Positions 6,278 to 15,112 are shown, counted from the stretch's first letter. The stretch is DNA of 40,776 nucleotides from Klebsiella pneumoniae (GCA_945869725.1 CAMBPO010000023.1:1-40776); one strand, 5' to 3'. Numbers and translations: made by a program. Notes: generated from the sequence alone by a model not told the origin.

Positions 6278-8903
6278 GCAGGTCAGTTCTGCATTTAATA
6301 CAGTTAGTGTCAGCACGCTAGTGCGCGTCGCCTTGCGCCTGTTGTGGCGTGACTGGCGCGGAGGCGAGTTGCGGCTGTTGCTGCTGGCGATGATCATGGC
6401 CGTCACCTCGGTCAGCGGAATTGCCTTGTTTACCGACCGTCTCGAACGGGCTTTGTTGCAAGAGTCTGCAAACATGCTGGCGGCAGATCGCGTGTTGGGA
6501 GCTCGCGAGCAGCCCCCGCGGGAACTGTTGTCCGAGGCCGGGCAACGCGGGCTGGAGACAGCAGAGTACATTGCCTTTGCTTCAATGGTGTTCTCCGATC
6601 AAGCCAATCTGCTGGTCGCCGCCAAGGCGGTGAGCGACGCCTATCCACTGCGTGGCAGTCTGCAAATAGCCGATCAAGCGTTTGGGCAGGCCTACCTTGC
6701 CGAGCAGGGTGGACCAGCCAGAGGCGAGGTGTGGGTAGAATCGCGCGTTCTGCCCAGTCTGGCCATTGACGTGGGCGACAGCGTTTTCCTTGGCGATTCA
6801 GAACTGACGGTCAGCCGGGTGCTTGTGCAGGAGCCGGATCGGCAGCAGGGTGGCATGATGGAGAACGCCGGCCCACGCCTAATGATGCACATGGATGATG
6901 TGCCGGCTACCAATGTCATACAGCCGGGCAGTCGCGTAACCTACCGGTATCTGTTTGCCGGCGAGCAGTCTGCTCTCGACGGGTATACAAGTTGGTTGGA
7001 TGAGCAGTTTGAGGGTCGGTACCGGCTGCGTGATGTCCGCGACGAAAGTGCCGAGGTCAGCGAAGCATTGAACAGAGGAGAGAGTTTTCTGTTGCTAGGG
7101 AGTCTGTTTGCGGTTTTGCTGGCAGGGGTCGCGATCGCGCTGACTGCCCGCCGTTACAGCGAACGACACTTCGATTATGCAGCAATCTTAAAAACCCTAG
7201 GGTGTACCTCCAACCAGATTTCAGTGATCTACTTCTGTATTCTGCTGGCTGTTCTGCTACTGGCGGTTGTCATCGGATCGGTGGCGGGTTGGGGGCTGCA
7301 CATGCTGATACTTAATTTGTTGCAGTCCGTCATTCCAATCAGCCTGCCAGAAGCATCGGGTCTGCCATTTGTGGTGGGTGCGCTGACGGCATTGATCTGT
7401 CTGTTTGCATTTGCGCTGCCTCCTCTGTTGGCGCTGAAACATACCTCGCCCTTGCGAGTACTGCGCAAGGATCTGGTTGACGCTCCGTTAAGTACAGCAC
7501 TGCCTTACGTTTTTGGGATTGCTGGCGGCCTATTGCTGGTGATCTGGTACAGCCAGGACTTGCTTATTACTGCCATCCTGGTGGCTGCAGTCACCAGTGT
7601 AGCGTTGGTTCTGAGCCTGCTGTCGTATCTGTTGTTGCGCAGCGGAACAGCCGCTGGAATGCGCGCAGGCAGTGCGTGGATGTTGGCAATGTCAGCCGTG
7701 CGCCGGCGCCGGCGACAGAGTGTTCTGCAGGTGCTGGTGTTCTCGCTGACTATTATGAGTCTGCTGACATTGGGTTTGCTGCGCACCGATCTCATCGCTG
7801 ACTGGCAAGCGCAATTGCCGGAAAACACGCCCAATCACTTTATGATGAACATCCGGAGTGATCAGGTAGCCGGCATGGAATCCTACCTGAGTGGCAATGA
7901 CATTCAGCCTAACCCTTTTTACCCAATTATGAGTGCAGGATTGCTGCAGGTGAACGGCGAGCCCGCACCACTGCCCTGGGATAACGATGACGAAGGTGAG
8001 GGATCAAGCAGCAGCGTCACTGAGCGCAGCGCGGAACAGACGCCTGATACTAGCGAAGCGACTGAAAACGATACTGGCGATGGCGAGCGCAGGGGTCGCG
8101 TAGAGAATCGTCAGGTAACCTACACGTCTCAGTTGCCGCCAGATAATGAACTGGTCGCGGGTTCCTGGTGGGGCGCTGAAACAAGGCCGGGTGAAGTCTC
8201 CGTAGAACAGGATTATGCAAACAGGCTTGGGCTTGAGCTCGGTGATGAGTTGGTGTTCAGGCTGGGGCAGACAGAAGTTATTGTTACAGTGACCAACTTC
8301 CGGACGGTCCGCTGGGACAATATGCAGCCCAACTTCTTTTTCATTTTCTCACCAGGAACGCTGGATGCAATAGGTGCAACCTATCTGTCGACTCTCCTAC
8401 TGGAAGGTGAGCAAAAGGTATTGTTGAACGATTTGCTGAGAACATACCCCACCATTGTTGTTCTGGAAGTGGACGCCCTGATCGAGCAAATTCAGACCAT
8501 CATTGCTCAGGTGAGTTCTGCTGTGGAGTTGATTGCTGTGCTTGTGCTGCTGGCGGGGGCGTTAGTATTGCTGTCATGTGTCAATGCTACGCTGGATGAA
8601 CGCTTTCGCGAGAATGCGATTCTGCGGACTCTGGGCGCTGGCAGAAAATTGATCATGACTTCGCTGTTGATTGAGTTTGCATTCATAGGATTGCTCGCAG
8701 GCCTGATTGCTACCGTTGGTGCTGAAGTAAGCGTGTATTACCTGCAAGTGGAAGTGTTTCAGCAAGAGTTTTCTCCGCACTACTGGGTATGGATTGTTGG
8801 TCCACTGGCAGGCACATTGATCATCGCGACACTGGGAGTTAATGCCACCCGGCGAGTCGTCAGCACCAGCCCTCTGGCGGTGTTAAGGAATTTATCGGCG
8901 TGA
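6270..8903 (+). CDS. ybbP: ABC transporter permease YbbP (FtsX family, two-repeat)
   Basis: This 877-residue inner-membrane protein pairs with YbbA. It begins with a cytoplasmic/first-span region (LRLLWRDWRGGELRLLLLAM). A large periplasmic domain follows, then a first FtsX bundle (LLLGSLFAVLLAGVAIALTARRY onward), a middle hydrophobic pair, a second periplasmic domain, and a last FtsX bundle (SSAVELIAVLVLLAGALVLL to the C-terminus STSPLAVLRNLSA). The phrase TLGAGRKLI in the last bundle parallels TLGCTSNQI in the first, showing the internal repeat. An acidic/Ser-rich low-complexity stretch interrupts the second periplasmic domain (about residues 571-612). The start overlaps ybbA, so translation is coupled. 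Length is slightly above the usual 800-850, explained by the insertion. Confidence 0.9.
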   Translation: MSEQVSSAFNTVSVSTLVRVALRLLWRDWRGGELRLLLLAMIMAVTSVSGIALFTDRLERALLQESANMLAADRVLGAREQPPRELLSEAGQRGLETAEYIAFASMVFSDQANLLVAAKAVSDAYPLRGSLQIADQAFGQAYLAEQGGPARGEVWVESRVLPSLAIDVGDSVFLGDSELTVSRVLVQEPDRQQGGMMENAGPRLMMHMDDVPATNVIQPGSRVTYRYLFAGEQSALDGYTSWLDEQFEGRYRLRDVRDESAEVSEALNRGESFLLLGSLFAVLLAGVAIALTARRYSERHFDYAAILKTLGCTSNQISVIYFCILLAVLLLAVVIGSVAGWGLHMLILNLLQSVIPISLPEASGLPFVVGALTALICLFAFALPPLLALKHTSPLRVLRKDLVDAPLSTALPYVFGIAGGLLLVIWYSQDLLITAILVAAVTSVALVLSLLSYLLLRSGTAAGMRAGSAWMLAMSAVRRRRRQSVLQVLVFSLTIMSLLTLGLLRTDLIADWQAQLPENTPNHFMMNIRSDQVAGMESYLSGNDIQPNPFYPIMSAGLLQVNGEPAPLPWDNDDEGEGSSSSVTERSAEQTPDTSEATENDTGDGERRGRVENRQVTYTSQLPPDNELVAGSWWGAETRPGEVSVEQDYANRLGLELGDELVFRLGQTEVIVTVTNFRTVRWDNMQPNFFFIFSPGTLDAIGATYLSTLLLEGEQKVLLNDLLRTYPTIVVLEVDALIEQIQTIIAQVSSAVELIAVLVLLAGALVLLSCVNATLDERFRENAILRTLGAGRKLIMTSLLIEFAFIGLLAGLIATVGAEVSVYYLQVEVFQQEFSPHYWVWIVGPLAGTLIIATLGVNATRRVVSTSPLAVLRNLSA

Positions 8904-8928
8904 ATAAATGGCGCCGGGAGAATCAATT

Positions 8929-9555
8929 ATGAAGTCGACTATGCAACGGTTGCCGCTATTATTTGCTGTAACGCTGGCGTTGGCGCCAGTATCCGGGATG
9001 GCGCAATCCACTATGATGAATCCAGCAGAAATTGGCCGTAACTGCGTGTTCGGCGATTGCCTGAACGGATTCGGAATATTGGAGGTCCGCACTGACGTAG
9101 GAAGCGATCGATACGAGGGAGATTTCAACGATGGCTCCTTTCACGGATCTGGTCGATTTGAGCAGATGATCAGCAGCACGGGTCGTTCATATTATGATGG
9201 CCAATGGAGTATGGGTTCGCGAAATGGCAGGGGCACTTTCTGGAATGGTATTTCAAATTTGTACATTGGCCAGTGGCGCAATGATCTGCGGCATGGTGAG
9301 GGTTCCTATTTTTTTGGTCTGACCGATTGGGCGCCTAATCGCCATACCGAGAGCTGGTTGCGGGAAAACGTAGAAAACTACACCGGTGAATTTGTGGACG
9401 ACCTTTATCAAGGTAATGGGACTTACCGATGGCCGGATGGTCAGAGGTACGTTGGTACTTTTTTTGCTAACGAGAAACACGGCGCAGGTACCTTTTTTTA
9501 TACAAGTGGTACGCGACGTGAGCAAGTTTGGGAATATGGTCGTTTTCTACGGTAA
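8929..9555 (+). CDS. Secreted MORN-repeat protein
   Basis: The function is not known. The 208-residue product has a signal peptide (MQRLPLLFAVTLALAPVSGMAQ) and then at least five MORN-type repeats. They begin at YEGDFNDGSFHGSGRF, YDGQWSMGSRNGRGTF, YIGQWRNDLRHGEGSY, YTGEFVDDLYQGNGTY and YVGTFFANEKHGAGTF, with a degenerate one at CLNGFGILEV. MORN repeats form an extended beta-sheet; in bacteria they are widespread but poorly characterised. Two Cys (CVFGDC) follow the signal peptide and may form a disulfide in the periplasm. The start ATG 8929 has GGGAG eight bases upstream; an in-frame ATG at 8908 lies just after ybbP but lacks a ribosome-binding site. Its place 25 bases after ybbP suggests co-transcription with ybbAP. 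Confidence 0.8.
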   Translation: MKSTMQRLPLLFAVTLALAPVSGMAQSTMMNPAEIGRNCVFGDCLNGFGILEVRTDVGSDRYEGDFNDGSFHGSGRFEQMISSTGRSYYDGQWSMGSRNGRGTFWNGISNLYIGQWRNDLRHGEGSYFFGLTDWAPNRHTESWLRENVENYTGEFVDDLYQGNGTYRWPDGQRYVGTFFANEKHGAGTFFYTSGTRREQVWEYGRFLR

Positions 9556-9564
9556 GGAATCAGA

Positions 9565-10206
9565 ATGATGGAGTTGCAGGACATACGACGTGATTTTCGC
9601 AAGGGGACGCTGACCCGGGAAGAGTTGCACAGTGACCCGATTAAGCAGTTTAATCTTTGGATGCAACAGGCTCTGACGACCGATATTGTTGATCCCACGG
9701 CAATGGTTCTGGCCACGGCTACCCTTGACGGCCAGGTCAGTCAGCGCGTGGTGCTGCTAAAGGGCCTAGATGAACGCGGATTTGTGTTTTTTACGAACTA
9801 TGAAAGTCGCAAATCGCGAGAAATTTCCATCAATTCCAAAGTCAGTCTGCACTTCCCGTGGCTTGCCATAGAGCGTCAGGTGATGGTGTGTGGTGTTGCG
9901 GAAAAGGTGTCCGTTGAAGAGTCACGGGCGTACTTTCAGAGTCGTCCGCGGGAAAGCCAGTTGGCTGCCTGGGCTTCTCCACAAAGCCGCGTGCTGAGTT
10001 CCCGTGAAACGATGATGCAGCAATTGGAAAATCTGCAAAAAAAATACACAGACTCCGATGTGCCGTTGCCCGAATTCTGGGGTGGGTTCCGGGTTTTGCC
10101 CAGTCAGATTGAGTTCTGGCAGGGTGGTGCCAACAGACTACACGATCGTTTTGTGTATTCGCTGCAAGCCGGTCAGTCTTGGCAGATAGAAAGGCTTGCA
10201 CCCTAA
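9565..10206 (+). CDS. pdxH: Pyridoxamine/pyridoxine 5'-phosphate oxidase
   Basis: PdxH uses FMN and oxygen to convert pyridoxine 5'-phosphate or pyridoxamine 5'-phosphate to pyridoxal 5'-phosphate, the active vitamin B6. The 213-residue protein shows the family marks: DIRRDFRKGTL near the N-terminus, the FMN-binding TATLDGQVSQRVVLLKG, FFTNYESRKSREI, ESRAYFQSRPRESQLAAWAS and the C-terminal signature FWQGGANRLHDRF with the substrate-binding Arg and His. Length is normal. ATG codons at 9565 and 9568 are both possible, with AAGGAA just upstream. It follows the MORN gene by nine bases and is convergent with the phosphofructokinase gene. Confidence 0.96.
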   Translation: MMELQDIRRDFRKGTLTREELHSDPIKQFNLWMQQALTTDIVDPTAMVLATATLDGQVSQRVVLLKGLDERGFVFFTNYESRKSREISINSKVSLHFPWLAIERQVMVCGVAEKVSVEESRAYFQSRPRESQLAAWASPQSRVLSSRETMMQQLENLQKKYTDSDVPLPEFWGGFRVLPSQIEFWQGGANRLHDRFVYSLQAGQSWQIERLAP

Positions 10207-10214
10207 TGATCGTG

Positions 10215-11474
10215 CTACTCCTGCCACGCAGGAAGCTTTTTGGTGGCCAGAGCACGTTTCAGTCTCGCGTATTGCGGCAAGCCATTTTTATAAGGCGGGT
10301 AGTCTTCCCCTGAAATCAGTGGCTGAAAGTATTCCCGCGCCTTGGCTGTGATACTGAACCCATCGTCAGAAATAAAGTCTCTTGGCATCGTTTTTTCGAT
10401 GTTTGCCACATCAGACAACGCGACTTCGCCGACCGTCCAACGATAGGTTTTGCCAGGCTTGCGCACAATCGTTGGCATCACTGCATTCTTGCCGGCCAGG
10501 GCAAATTCAACGGCCGCTTTACCCATGGCATAAGCCTGCTCAACGTCAGTCGCCGAGGCGATATGCCTGGCCGCTCGTTGCAGGTAGTCGGCCACGGCCC
10601 AGTGATACTTGTATCCAAGTTGTTGTTTGATCATATTGGCCAGAAAGGGTGCCACTCCGCCGAGCTGTGTATGCCCGAAAGCATCCTTGCCGCCTGCGTC
10701 AGCCAGGAACTGGCCATTGGCATAATGAGCACCTTCTGAGACTACAATGGCACAGTAGCCAAAGCGTTTGACACATTCCTGTACTTTTTTGAGGAATGCG
10801 TTTTGATCAAAGGCTATTTCCGGGAACACAATAATGTGAGGCGCGTCACCTTCCTGTTCTGCGGCTAACCCGGCTGCGCCGGCAATCCACCCGGCGTGCC
10901 GGCCCATGACTTCCATGACAAAAACTTTGGTCGAGCTCTCGCACATGGAGGCAACATCCAGCCCGGCTTCGCGAATTGATACGGCTACATATTTGGCGAC
11001 TGATCCGAATCCCGGGCAGTTGTCAGTCACTGGCAGATCATTGTCGACTGTTTTGGGAATGCCGATGCAGGTGATGGGGAAGCCTTCTTTCAGGCTCATC
11101 ATGGAGACTTTGTTGGCCGTATCCTGTGAATCGCCCCCACCGTTGTAAAGGAAATAGCGGATGTTGTGGGCCTTGAACACCTCCATCAGCCGTTGATACT
11201 CGGCGCGGTTATCCTCAAGACTCTTTAATTTGTATCGGCACGAACCAAAGGCCCCTGCAGGTGTATGGCGCAATGCTGCGATGGTGCTGTCAGTCTCTTT
11301 GCTGGTGTCAATGAGCTCCTCTCTGAGAGCACCAATAATGCCATTGAGTCCTGCGTAGACTTTGCCAATCTTGTCGCCATGTGTTCTGGCTGTCTGGATC
11401 ACGCCGCAGGCGCTGGCGTTAATAACAGCGGTTACGCCGCCGGATTGTGCGTAAAAGAGATTTGCTTTGGCCAT
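10215..11474 (-). CDS. pfp: 6-phosphofructokinase, pyrophosphate-dependent type
   Basis: The enzyme phosphorylates fructose 6-phosphate to fructose 1,6-bisphosphate, and by its motifs uses pyrophosphate reversibly instead of ATP. Seen: N-terminal AQSGGVTAVINAS (phosphate-donor loop), YNGGGDSQDTANK, GIPKTVDNDLPVTDNCPGFG, VMEVMGRHAGWIAGAAG and VVSEGAHY. ATP-dependent enzymes have P-G-T-I-D-N-D; the Lys of PKTVDND and the Asp in the GGGDS loop are known marks of the PPi-using branch seen, for example, in methanotrophs. The start ATG 11474 gives 419 residues; the longer frame to 11603 is non-conserved. Cytoplasmic. The gene is divergent from ubiX. Donor use is inferred from motifs, not shown. Confidence 0.9.
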   Translation of the reverse strand: MAKANLFYAQSGGVTAVINASACGVIQTARTHGDKIGKVYAGLNGIIGALREELIDTSKETDSTIAALRHTPAGAFGSCRYKLKSLEDNRAEYQRLMEVFKAHNIRYFLYNGGGDSQDTANKVSMMSLKEGFPITCIGIPKTVDNDLPVTDNCPGFGSVAKYVAVSIREAGLDVASMCESSTKVFVMEVMGRHAGWIAGAAGLAAEQEGDAPHIIVFPEIAFDQNAFLKKVQECVKRFGYCAIVVSEGAHYANGQFLADAGGKDAFGHTQLGGVAPFLANMIKQQLGYKYHWAVADYLQRAARHIASATDVEQAYAMGKAAVEFALAGKNAVMPTIVRKPGKTYRWTVGEVALSDVANIEKTMPRDFISDDGFSITAKAREYFQPLISGEDYPPYKNGLPQYARLKRALATKKLPAWQE

Positions 11475-11554
11475 GAGGTAACCTGTGTGATCAAACCCGT
11501 GGCAAAATGCCTGACGAGATGCAATGGGGGGCTGACAGGGGCATAATGGTACAA

Positions 11555-11575
11555 ATTGCCAGAGTGCTTGGCAAT
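11555..11575. repeat. Inverted repeat between pfp and ubiX, possible operator
   Basis: Arms ATTGCCA (11555-11561) and TGGCAAT (11569-11575) are perfect, separated by seven bases. The repeat sits in the divergent promoter region, about 80 bases from the pfp start and 60 from ubiX. It could be a dimeric regulator site for either gene. Confidence 0.3.
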
Positions 11576-11634
11576 CAGCCAGGCACCTCGCAATAATGAG
11601 CACTCCCGGAACACACAGGAATCGTCAGAACAGT

Positions 11635-12216
11635 ATGAAGAAAATCATTATAGGAATGTCAGGTGCCAGTGGCCTAATTTACGGCATACGGCTGCTTGAG
11701 GTCCTGAAGGTTGATCCGCAGGTTGAGACTCATCTTGTAATGACAGCATCGGCCCGACTGAACATCAGTCTGGAGACCGATTGGCAGGCGGAGGCTGTCA
11801 TAGCTCTGGCTGATCAGGTGCACTCAGTAAAAGATCTGGCAGCCAGCATTGCCAGCGGATCTTTCCGCACAGATGGCATGATTGTGGCCCCCTGTTCCAT
11901 GAAAACGCTTTCAGCCATTGTTAACTCTTATGCCGACAATCTGCTGACGCGCGCCGCAGACGTGATGCTCAAAGAGCGTCGGCGTCTGGTGCTGATGCCG
12001 CGTGAAACTCCATTACATGCAGGGCACTGCGAGTTGCTGCTCAAAGCCTGTCAGATTGGTGCCATTGTTGCGCCGCCAATGCCAGCCTTGTATGCGCGGC
12101 CCAAAACCATCGATGACATGATTAATCACAATGTAGGACGGGTGCTAGACCTGTTTGATATTGAGTCGGGCCTGGTAAACCGCTGGCAGGGAGCCGCGCA
12201 CGCGGTACGTTTATAG
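11635..12216 (+). CDS. ubiX: Flavin prenyltransferase UbiX
   Basis: UbiX joins dimethylallyl phosphate to FMN to make prenylated FMN, the cofactor of the UbiD decarboxylase in ubiquinone synthesis. The 193-residue protein begins MKKIIIGMSGASGLIYG, the FMN-binding Rossmann-like start. It goes on with SGSFRTDGMIVAPCSMKTLS, the substrate-site LMPRETPLHAGH, and PPMPALYARPKTIDDMINH near the end, all diagnostic. The start at ATG 11635 matches the family N-terminus; an upstream in-frame ATG at 11596 would add 13 residues of no similarity. AGGA lies 14 bases upstream, rather far. No ubiD is in the window. Its 3' end overlaps the convergent next gene by a few bases. Confidence 0.95.
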   Translation: MKKIIIGMSGASGLIYGIRLLEVLKVDPQVETHLVMTASARLNISLETDWQAEAVIALADQVHSVKDLAASIASGSFRTDGMIVAPCSMKTLSAIVNSYADNLLTRAADVMLKERRRLVLMPRETPLHAGHCELLLKACQIGAIVAPPMPALYARPKTIDDMINHNVGRVLDLFDIESGLVNRWQGAAHAVRL

Positions 12217-12765
12217 AGACTGCACGGTCTGATCGCGATACAACTGATAGCCAGCCTCAGCAATGCGGGAGATTAATGCGTTGACGTTTAATGCGTCCCT
12301 TTCAGCCGCGCTTTTGAATGTCTGACAATAGCGCTGCATGTTCTCCATGATACTGTCCTCTTTAAAATGTGTGTTTTTTGCGCGCAATACCTGTGATTCC
12401 GTCAGGTTCTGCAGCGCATCAAGCCAAAGTAGCTCTGCCGAAATCTCAATAGATTTGATGCGCTCGCGCAACGATTGCCATGCCTCTTCGTTTGCCGCGA
12501 TCATCATGGTTTTCTGTGAATCTGCGGGTTGTTTCATCCAGCGCCTGACCTGGCGGATGGGTTGGACAACATGCAATGAAAACGGGCGTGATCGTTCGAT
12601 TACTTCTGCAAGCATTTTTTCGTCGATTTTGCCGTGGATGCAGGCAAACCAGGCGCTGAATAACAGCACCGGCACATCCAGCCCGAGTTCCTGCTGCAAG
12701 GTCAGGCAGGCATCGGCAACCTGGGGTTTGCGATAAACGGCGATGGCAAAAGTGTCGAGTGTCAT
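12211..12765 (-). CDS. TIGR02444 (DUF2390) family protein
   Basis: Function unknown. The segment TLDTFAIAVYRKPQVADACL followed by QQELGLDVPVLLFSAWFA is the hallmark of this gammaproteobacterial family: a helix with an aromatic, then Y-x-x-P-x-V-x-x-A-C-L, then L-D-V-P-x-L-L-F. It is probably a small, soluble all-helical protein. The chosen ATG at 12765 gives 184 residues; ATG 12816 is the next upstream candidate. The open frame continues to 13017 but that part lies inside mpl on the other strand and is not believable. It is divergent from mpl and convergent with ubiX, with which it shares overlapping stops. Confidence 0.72.
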   Translation of the reverse strand: MTLDTFAIAVYRKPQVADACLTLQQELGLDVPVLLFSAWFACIHGKIDEKMLAEVIERSRPFSLHVVQPIRQVRRWMKQPADSQKTMMIAANEEAWQSLRERIKSIEISAELLWLDALQNLTESQVLRAKNTHFKEDSIMENMQRYCQTFKSAAERDALNVNALISRIAEAGYQLYRDQTVQSL

Positions 12766-12834
12766 CTTTAAATGAAGTCCGCAAATGTGTCTGAGTATTT
12801 GATAAAGTAGGGTCATAAGATGACAGGAAATAAT

Positions 12835-14253
12835 ATGCATATCCACATTCTGGGAATTTGCGGGACCTTCATGGGCAGTCTGGCGGTTCTCGCCAAAGAG
12901 CTGGGCTACACGGTCAGTGGTTCTGACGCCAATGTTTACCCACCAATGAGCACGCAGCTTGAGCAGCAGGGCATTGTGCTCAGCGAAGGGTTTGATCCTG
13001 CCCATATGCAGCCGCATCCCGATCTTGTTGTGATTGGTAATGCCATGTCGCGCGGCAACCCAGCAGTAGAGTACGTACTGGATCAGGGGCTGCCTTACTG
13101 TTCAGGCCCTGAGTGGCTGGCCAGATACGTTCTGCAGAACAGATGGGTGCTGGCAGTGGCCGGAACGCATGGCAAAACGACAACCAGCGCCATGTTGGCG
13201 TGGATACTTGAGTATGCGGGCATGAAACCCGGTTTTTTGATAGGCGGGGTACTGAAAAACTTCCCGTCTTCTGCGCGACTTGGCGAGAGCGACTTTTTTG
13301 TTGTGGAGGCCGATGAATACGACAGTGCATTTTTCGACAAGCGCTCCAAGTTTATTCATTACCGACCGCGCACACTGATCATGAATAATCTCGAATACGA
13401 TCATGCAGATATTTTTCCGGATCTGGCGGCGATTCAAAAACAGTTCCATCATCTGGTTCGCACGGTACCTTCCTCAGGCCTGTTATTGGTGCCAGGTAAT
13501 GATCCTGTTCTGAATCAGGTTTTGGCACAGGGTTGTTGGACGCCCGTACAGCATATGCAGTTAATAGAGCACAAAAGTGTTGAGGATTCCGGTGCCACTT
13601 ATGCGCCCTGGTGCGTGCGTATGCTCAGCGCAGATGGTCGTCAATGTGAGATTATCAAACATGGGCCCTCACACAGTTCAACACGCGCGATGATAGGGTG
13701 GTCCCTGACGGGGCGCCACAATGCGATTAATGCTCTCGCTGCGGTCGCGGCGGCACATCATGTGGGTGTTGCAGTGGAAACCGCCTGCGAGGCATTGTCG
13801 CTGTTTGCCAGTGTCAAACGTCGCATGGAGTTGCTGGGAGAGGTGAATGGAATTCATGTTTATGATGACTTTGCTCACCACCCGACGGCAATTACTACAA
13901 CACTGCACGGGATGCGTCAGCGTCTTGCGGAGTATCCTGGTGCCCGATTGATCGCAGTCATCGAGCCGCGATCAGCAACCATGAAAATGGGTGTGCATCA
14001 GGCGTCGCTGGCAGCCTCTTGCGTCAATGCTGACCAGGTTGTGTGGATGGCAGGTGGCGGGAACGGTCTGGATATCAAATCGGTCATCAAAGACAGTGCC
14101 ATACCAGCAGTTGGGTTTAACAGTGTTGATGAAATAGTGCAGTGGCTGCTCGAGCACTGCCACGCCGGAGATCATATTGTGCTGATGAGTAACGGTGGGT
14201 TTGGCGGCATACATCAACGATTATTGGCCGCATTAAAAGCAAGGTTTCTATGA
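12835..14253 (+). CDS. mpl: UDP-MurNAc:L-Ala-gamma-D-Glu-meso-DAP ligase (Mpl)
   Basis: Mpl attaches the recycled tripeptide L-Ala-gamma-D-Glu-mesoDAP to UDP-MurNAc with ATP, salvaging peptidoglycan turnover products in the cytoplasm. The 472-residue protein starts MHIHILGICGTFMGSLAVLA, nearly the textbook Mpl N-terminus. It has the SGSDANVYPPMS UDP site, the Mur-ligase P-loop AGTHGKTTTSAM (109-120), FFVVEADEYDSAFFDKRSKF, LNNLEYDHADIF-like NNLEYDHADIF, and VYDDFAHHPTA. The start ATG 12835 has AGGA six bases upstream; an ATG at 12820 in frame adds five residues. The LON-domain gene follows one base after its stop. It works with AnmK, found elsewhere in this window, in wall recycling. Confidence 0.96.
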   Translation: MHIHILGICGTFMGSLAVLAKELGYTVSGSDANVYPPMSTQLEQQGIVLSEGFDPAHMQPHPDLVVIGNAMSRGNPAVEYVLDQGLPYCSGPEWLARYVLQNRWVLAVAGTHGKTTTSAMLAWILEYAGMKPGFLIGGVLKNFPSSARLGESDFFVVEADEYDSAFFDKRSKFIHYRPRTLIMNNLEYDHADIFPDLAAIQKQFHHLVRTVPSSGLLLVPGNDPVLNQVLAQGCWTPVQHMQLIEHKSVEDSGATYAPWCVRMLSADGRQCEIIKHGPSHSSTRAMIGWSLTGRHNAINALAAVAAAHHVGVAVETACEALSLFASVKRRMELLGEVNGIHVYDDFAHHPTAITTTLHGMRQRLAEYPGARLIAVIEPRSATMKMGVHQASLAASCVNADQVVWMAGGGNGLDIKSVIKDSAIPAVGFNSVDEIVQWLLEHCHAGDHIVLMSNGGFGGIHQRLLAALKARFL

Positions 14254-14254
14254 C

Positions 14255-14875
14255 ATGAACCAGGACGACCTGATCCCGTTGTTTCCCTTACGCTCGGTGG
14301 TATTTCCGGGCGGTAGGCTTTCTTTGCAAATTTTTGAGCAGCGCTATATTGATCTTGTCAGTCGTTGCATGAAAACCGATAGCGGATTTGGAGTCTGTCT
14401 GCTCCTAAAAGGCGATGAGCTTGCCCAGCCTGGCACTCAGCAGCAGGTCAGTCGTGTTGGTATGTATTGCAAGATTGTTGATTGGGACAAGCTGCCCAAT
14501 GGCCTGCTGGGGATAACGGTAGAAGGTTTGCGCAAGTTTACAGTGATGGACAGCTGGATGAGTGATAACAAGCTGCTGATGGGGTCCGTGCGCTGGGAGC
14601 CTGAAGATTTTCTAGGGCAGCCAGCCCTGCCGATGTCACCCGATCAGGACGGCCTTGTTGATCTGCTCCGGGACCTGATGGCCCACCCGCTGATTGAAGA
14701 GCTTGGTGTTGTTATGGATTTTGCGGATCAACGGCAGTTGGGTTGGCGCTTGGCTGAATTATTGCCGATACCCGTTCACCAGAAACAGCAACTGCTGGAG
14801 ATAGACAACACCTCAGAACGTTTGCATCAAATTGAAAATCTTGTTGTATCGGTTATGCAGCACAACAGCGATTGA
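14255..14875 (+). CDS. LON peptidase substrate-binding domain protein
   Basis: This 206-residue protein is made of the N-terminal (LAN/PUA-like) domain of Lon without the ATPase or protease parts. Diagnostic: LIPLFPLRSVVFPGGRLSLQ, then IFEQRYIDLVSRCMK near residues 27-41, GFGVCLL, a VGMYCKIVDWDKLPNGLLGI strand pair, and a helical C-terminus. Stand-alone proteins of this kind are common in proteobacteria; their role is unclear, possibly in substrate recognition for proteolysis. It begins one base after the mpl stop, so it is probably co-translated with mpl. Confidence 0.88.
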   Translation: MNQDDLIPLFPLRSVVFPGGRLSLQIFEQRYIDLVSRCMKTDSGFGVCLLLKGDELAQPGTQQQVSRVGMYCKIVDWDKLPNGLLGITVEGLRKFTVMDSWMSDNKLLMGSVRWEPEDFLGQPALPMSPDQDGLVDLLRDLMAHPLIEELGVVMDFADQRQLGWRLAELLPIPVHQKQQLLEIDNTSERLHQIENLVVSVMQHNSD

Positions 14876-15112
14876 CAGTCTTGAGTCAATTGTCATGGCA
14901 AGGTCTCAATGACTCTGCTGAAATCAACAAGTATGATCCGTAGATCGTCGGAGTTGAAAAGCCCGGTGATGAGTTTTGTAGAGCCCCTGAAATCTTGAGA
15001 GCAAGGCTTGATCCCGGGAGAAGGCGATTTGGCATGTGAATGCTGGCAAGGTGGTGGTTATCGCGGCAGCGAATGTTCATAATGAGGCCAAATTCAACTG
15101 GAGTAGTCAACC

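Noticed and set aside
12766..13017. N-terminal extension of the TIGR02444 gene overlapping mpl
   Set aside because: The extra residues lie inside the conserved start of mpl on the opposite strand and do not fit the family N-terminus.
14886..15110. 74-codon minus-strand frame in the gap after the LON gene
   Set aside because: No ribosome-binding site, no hydrophobic or domain pattern; the gap shows only a weak bulged stem near 14885-14918.
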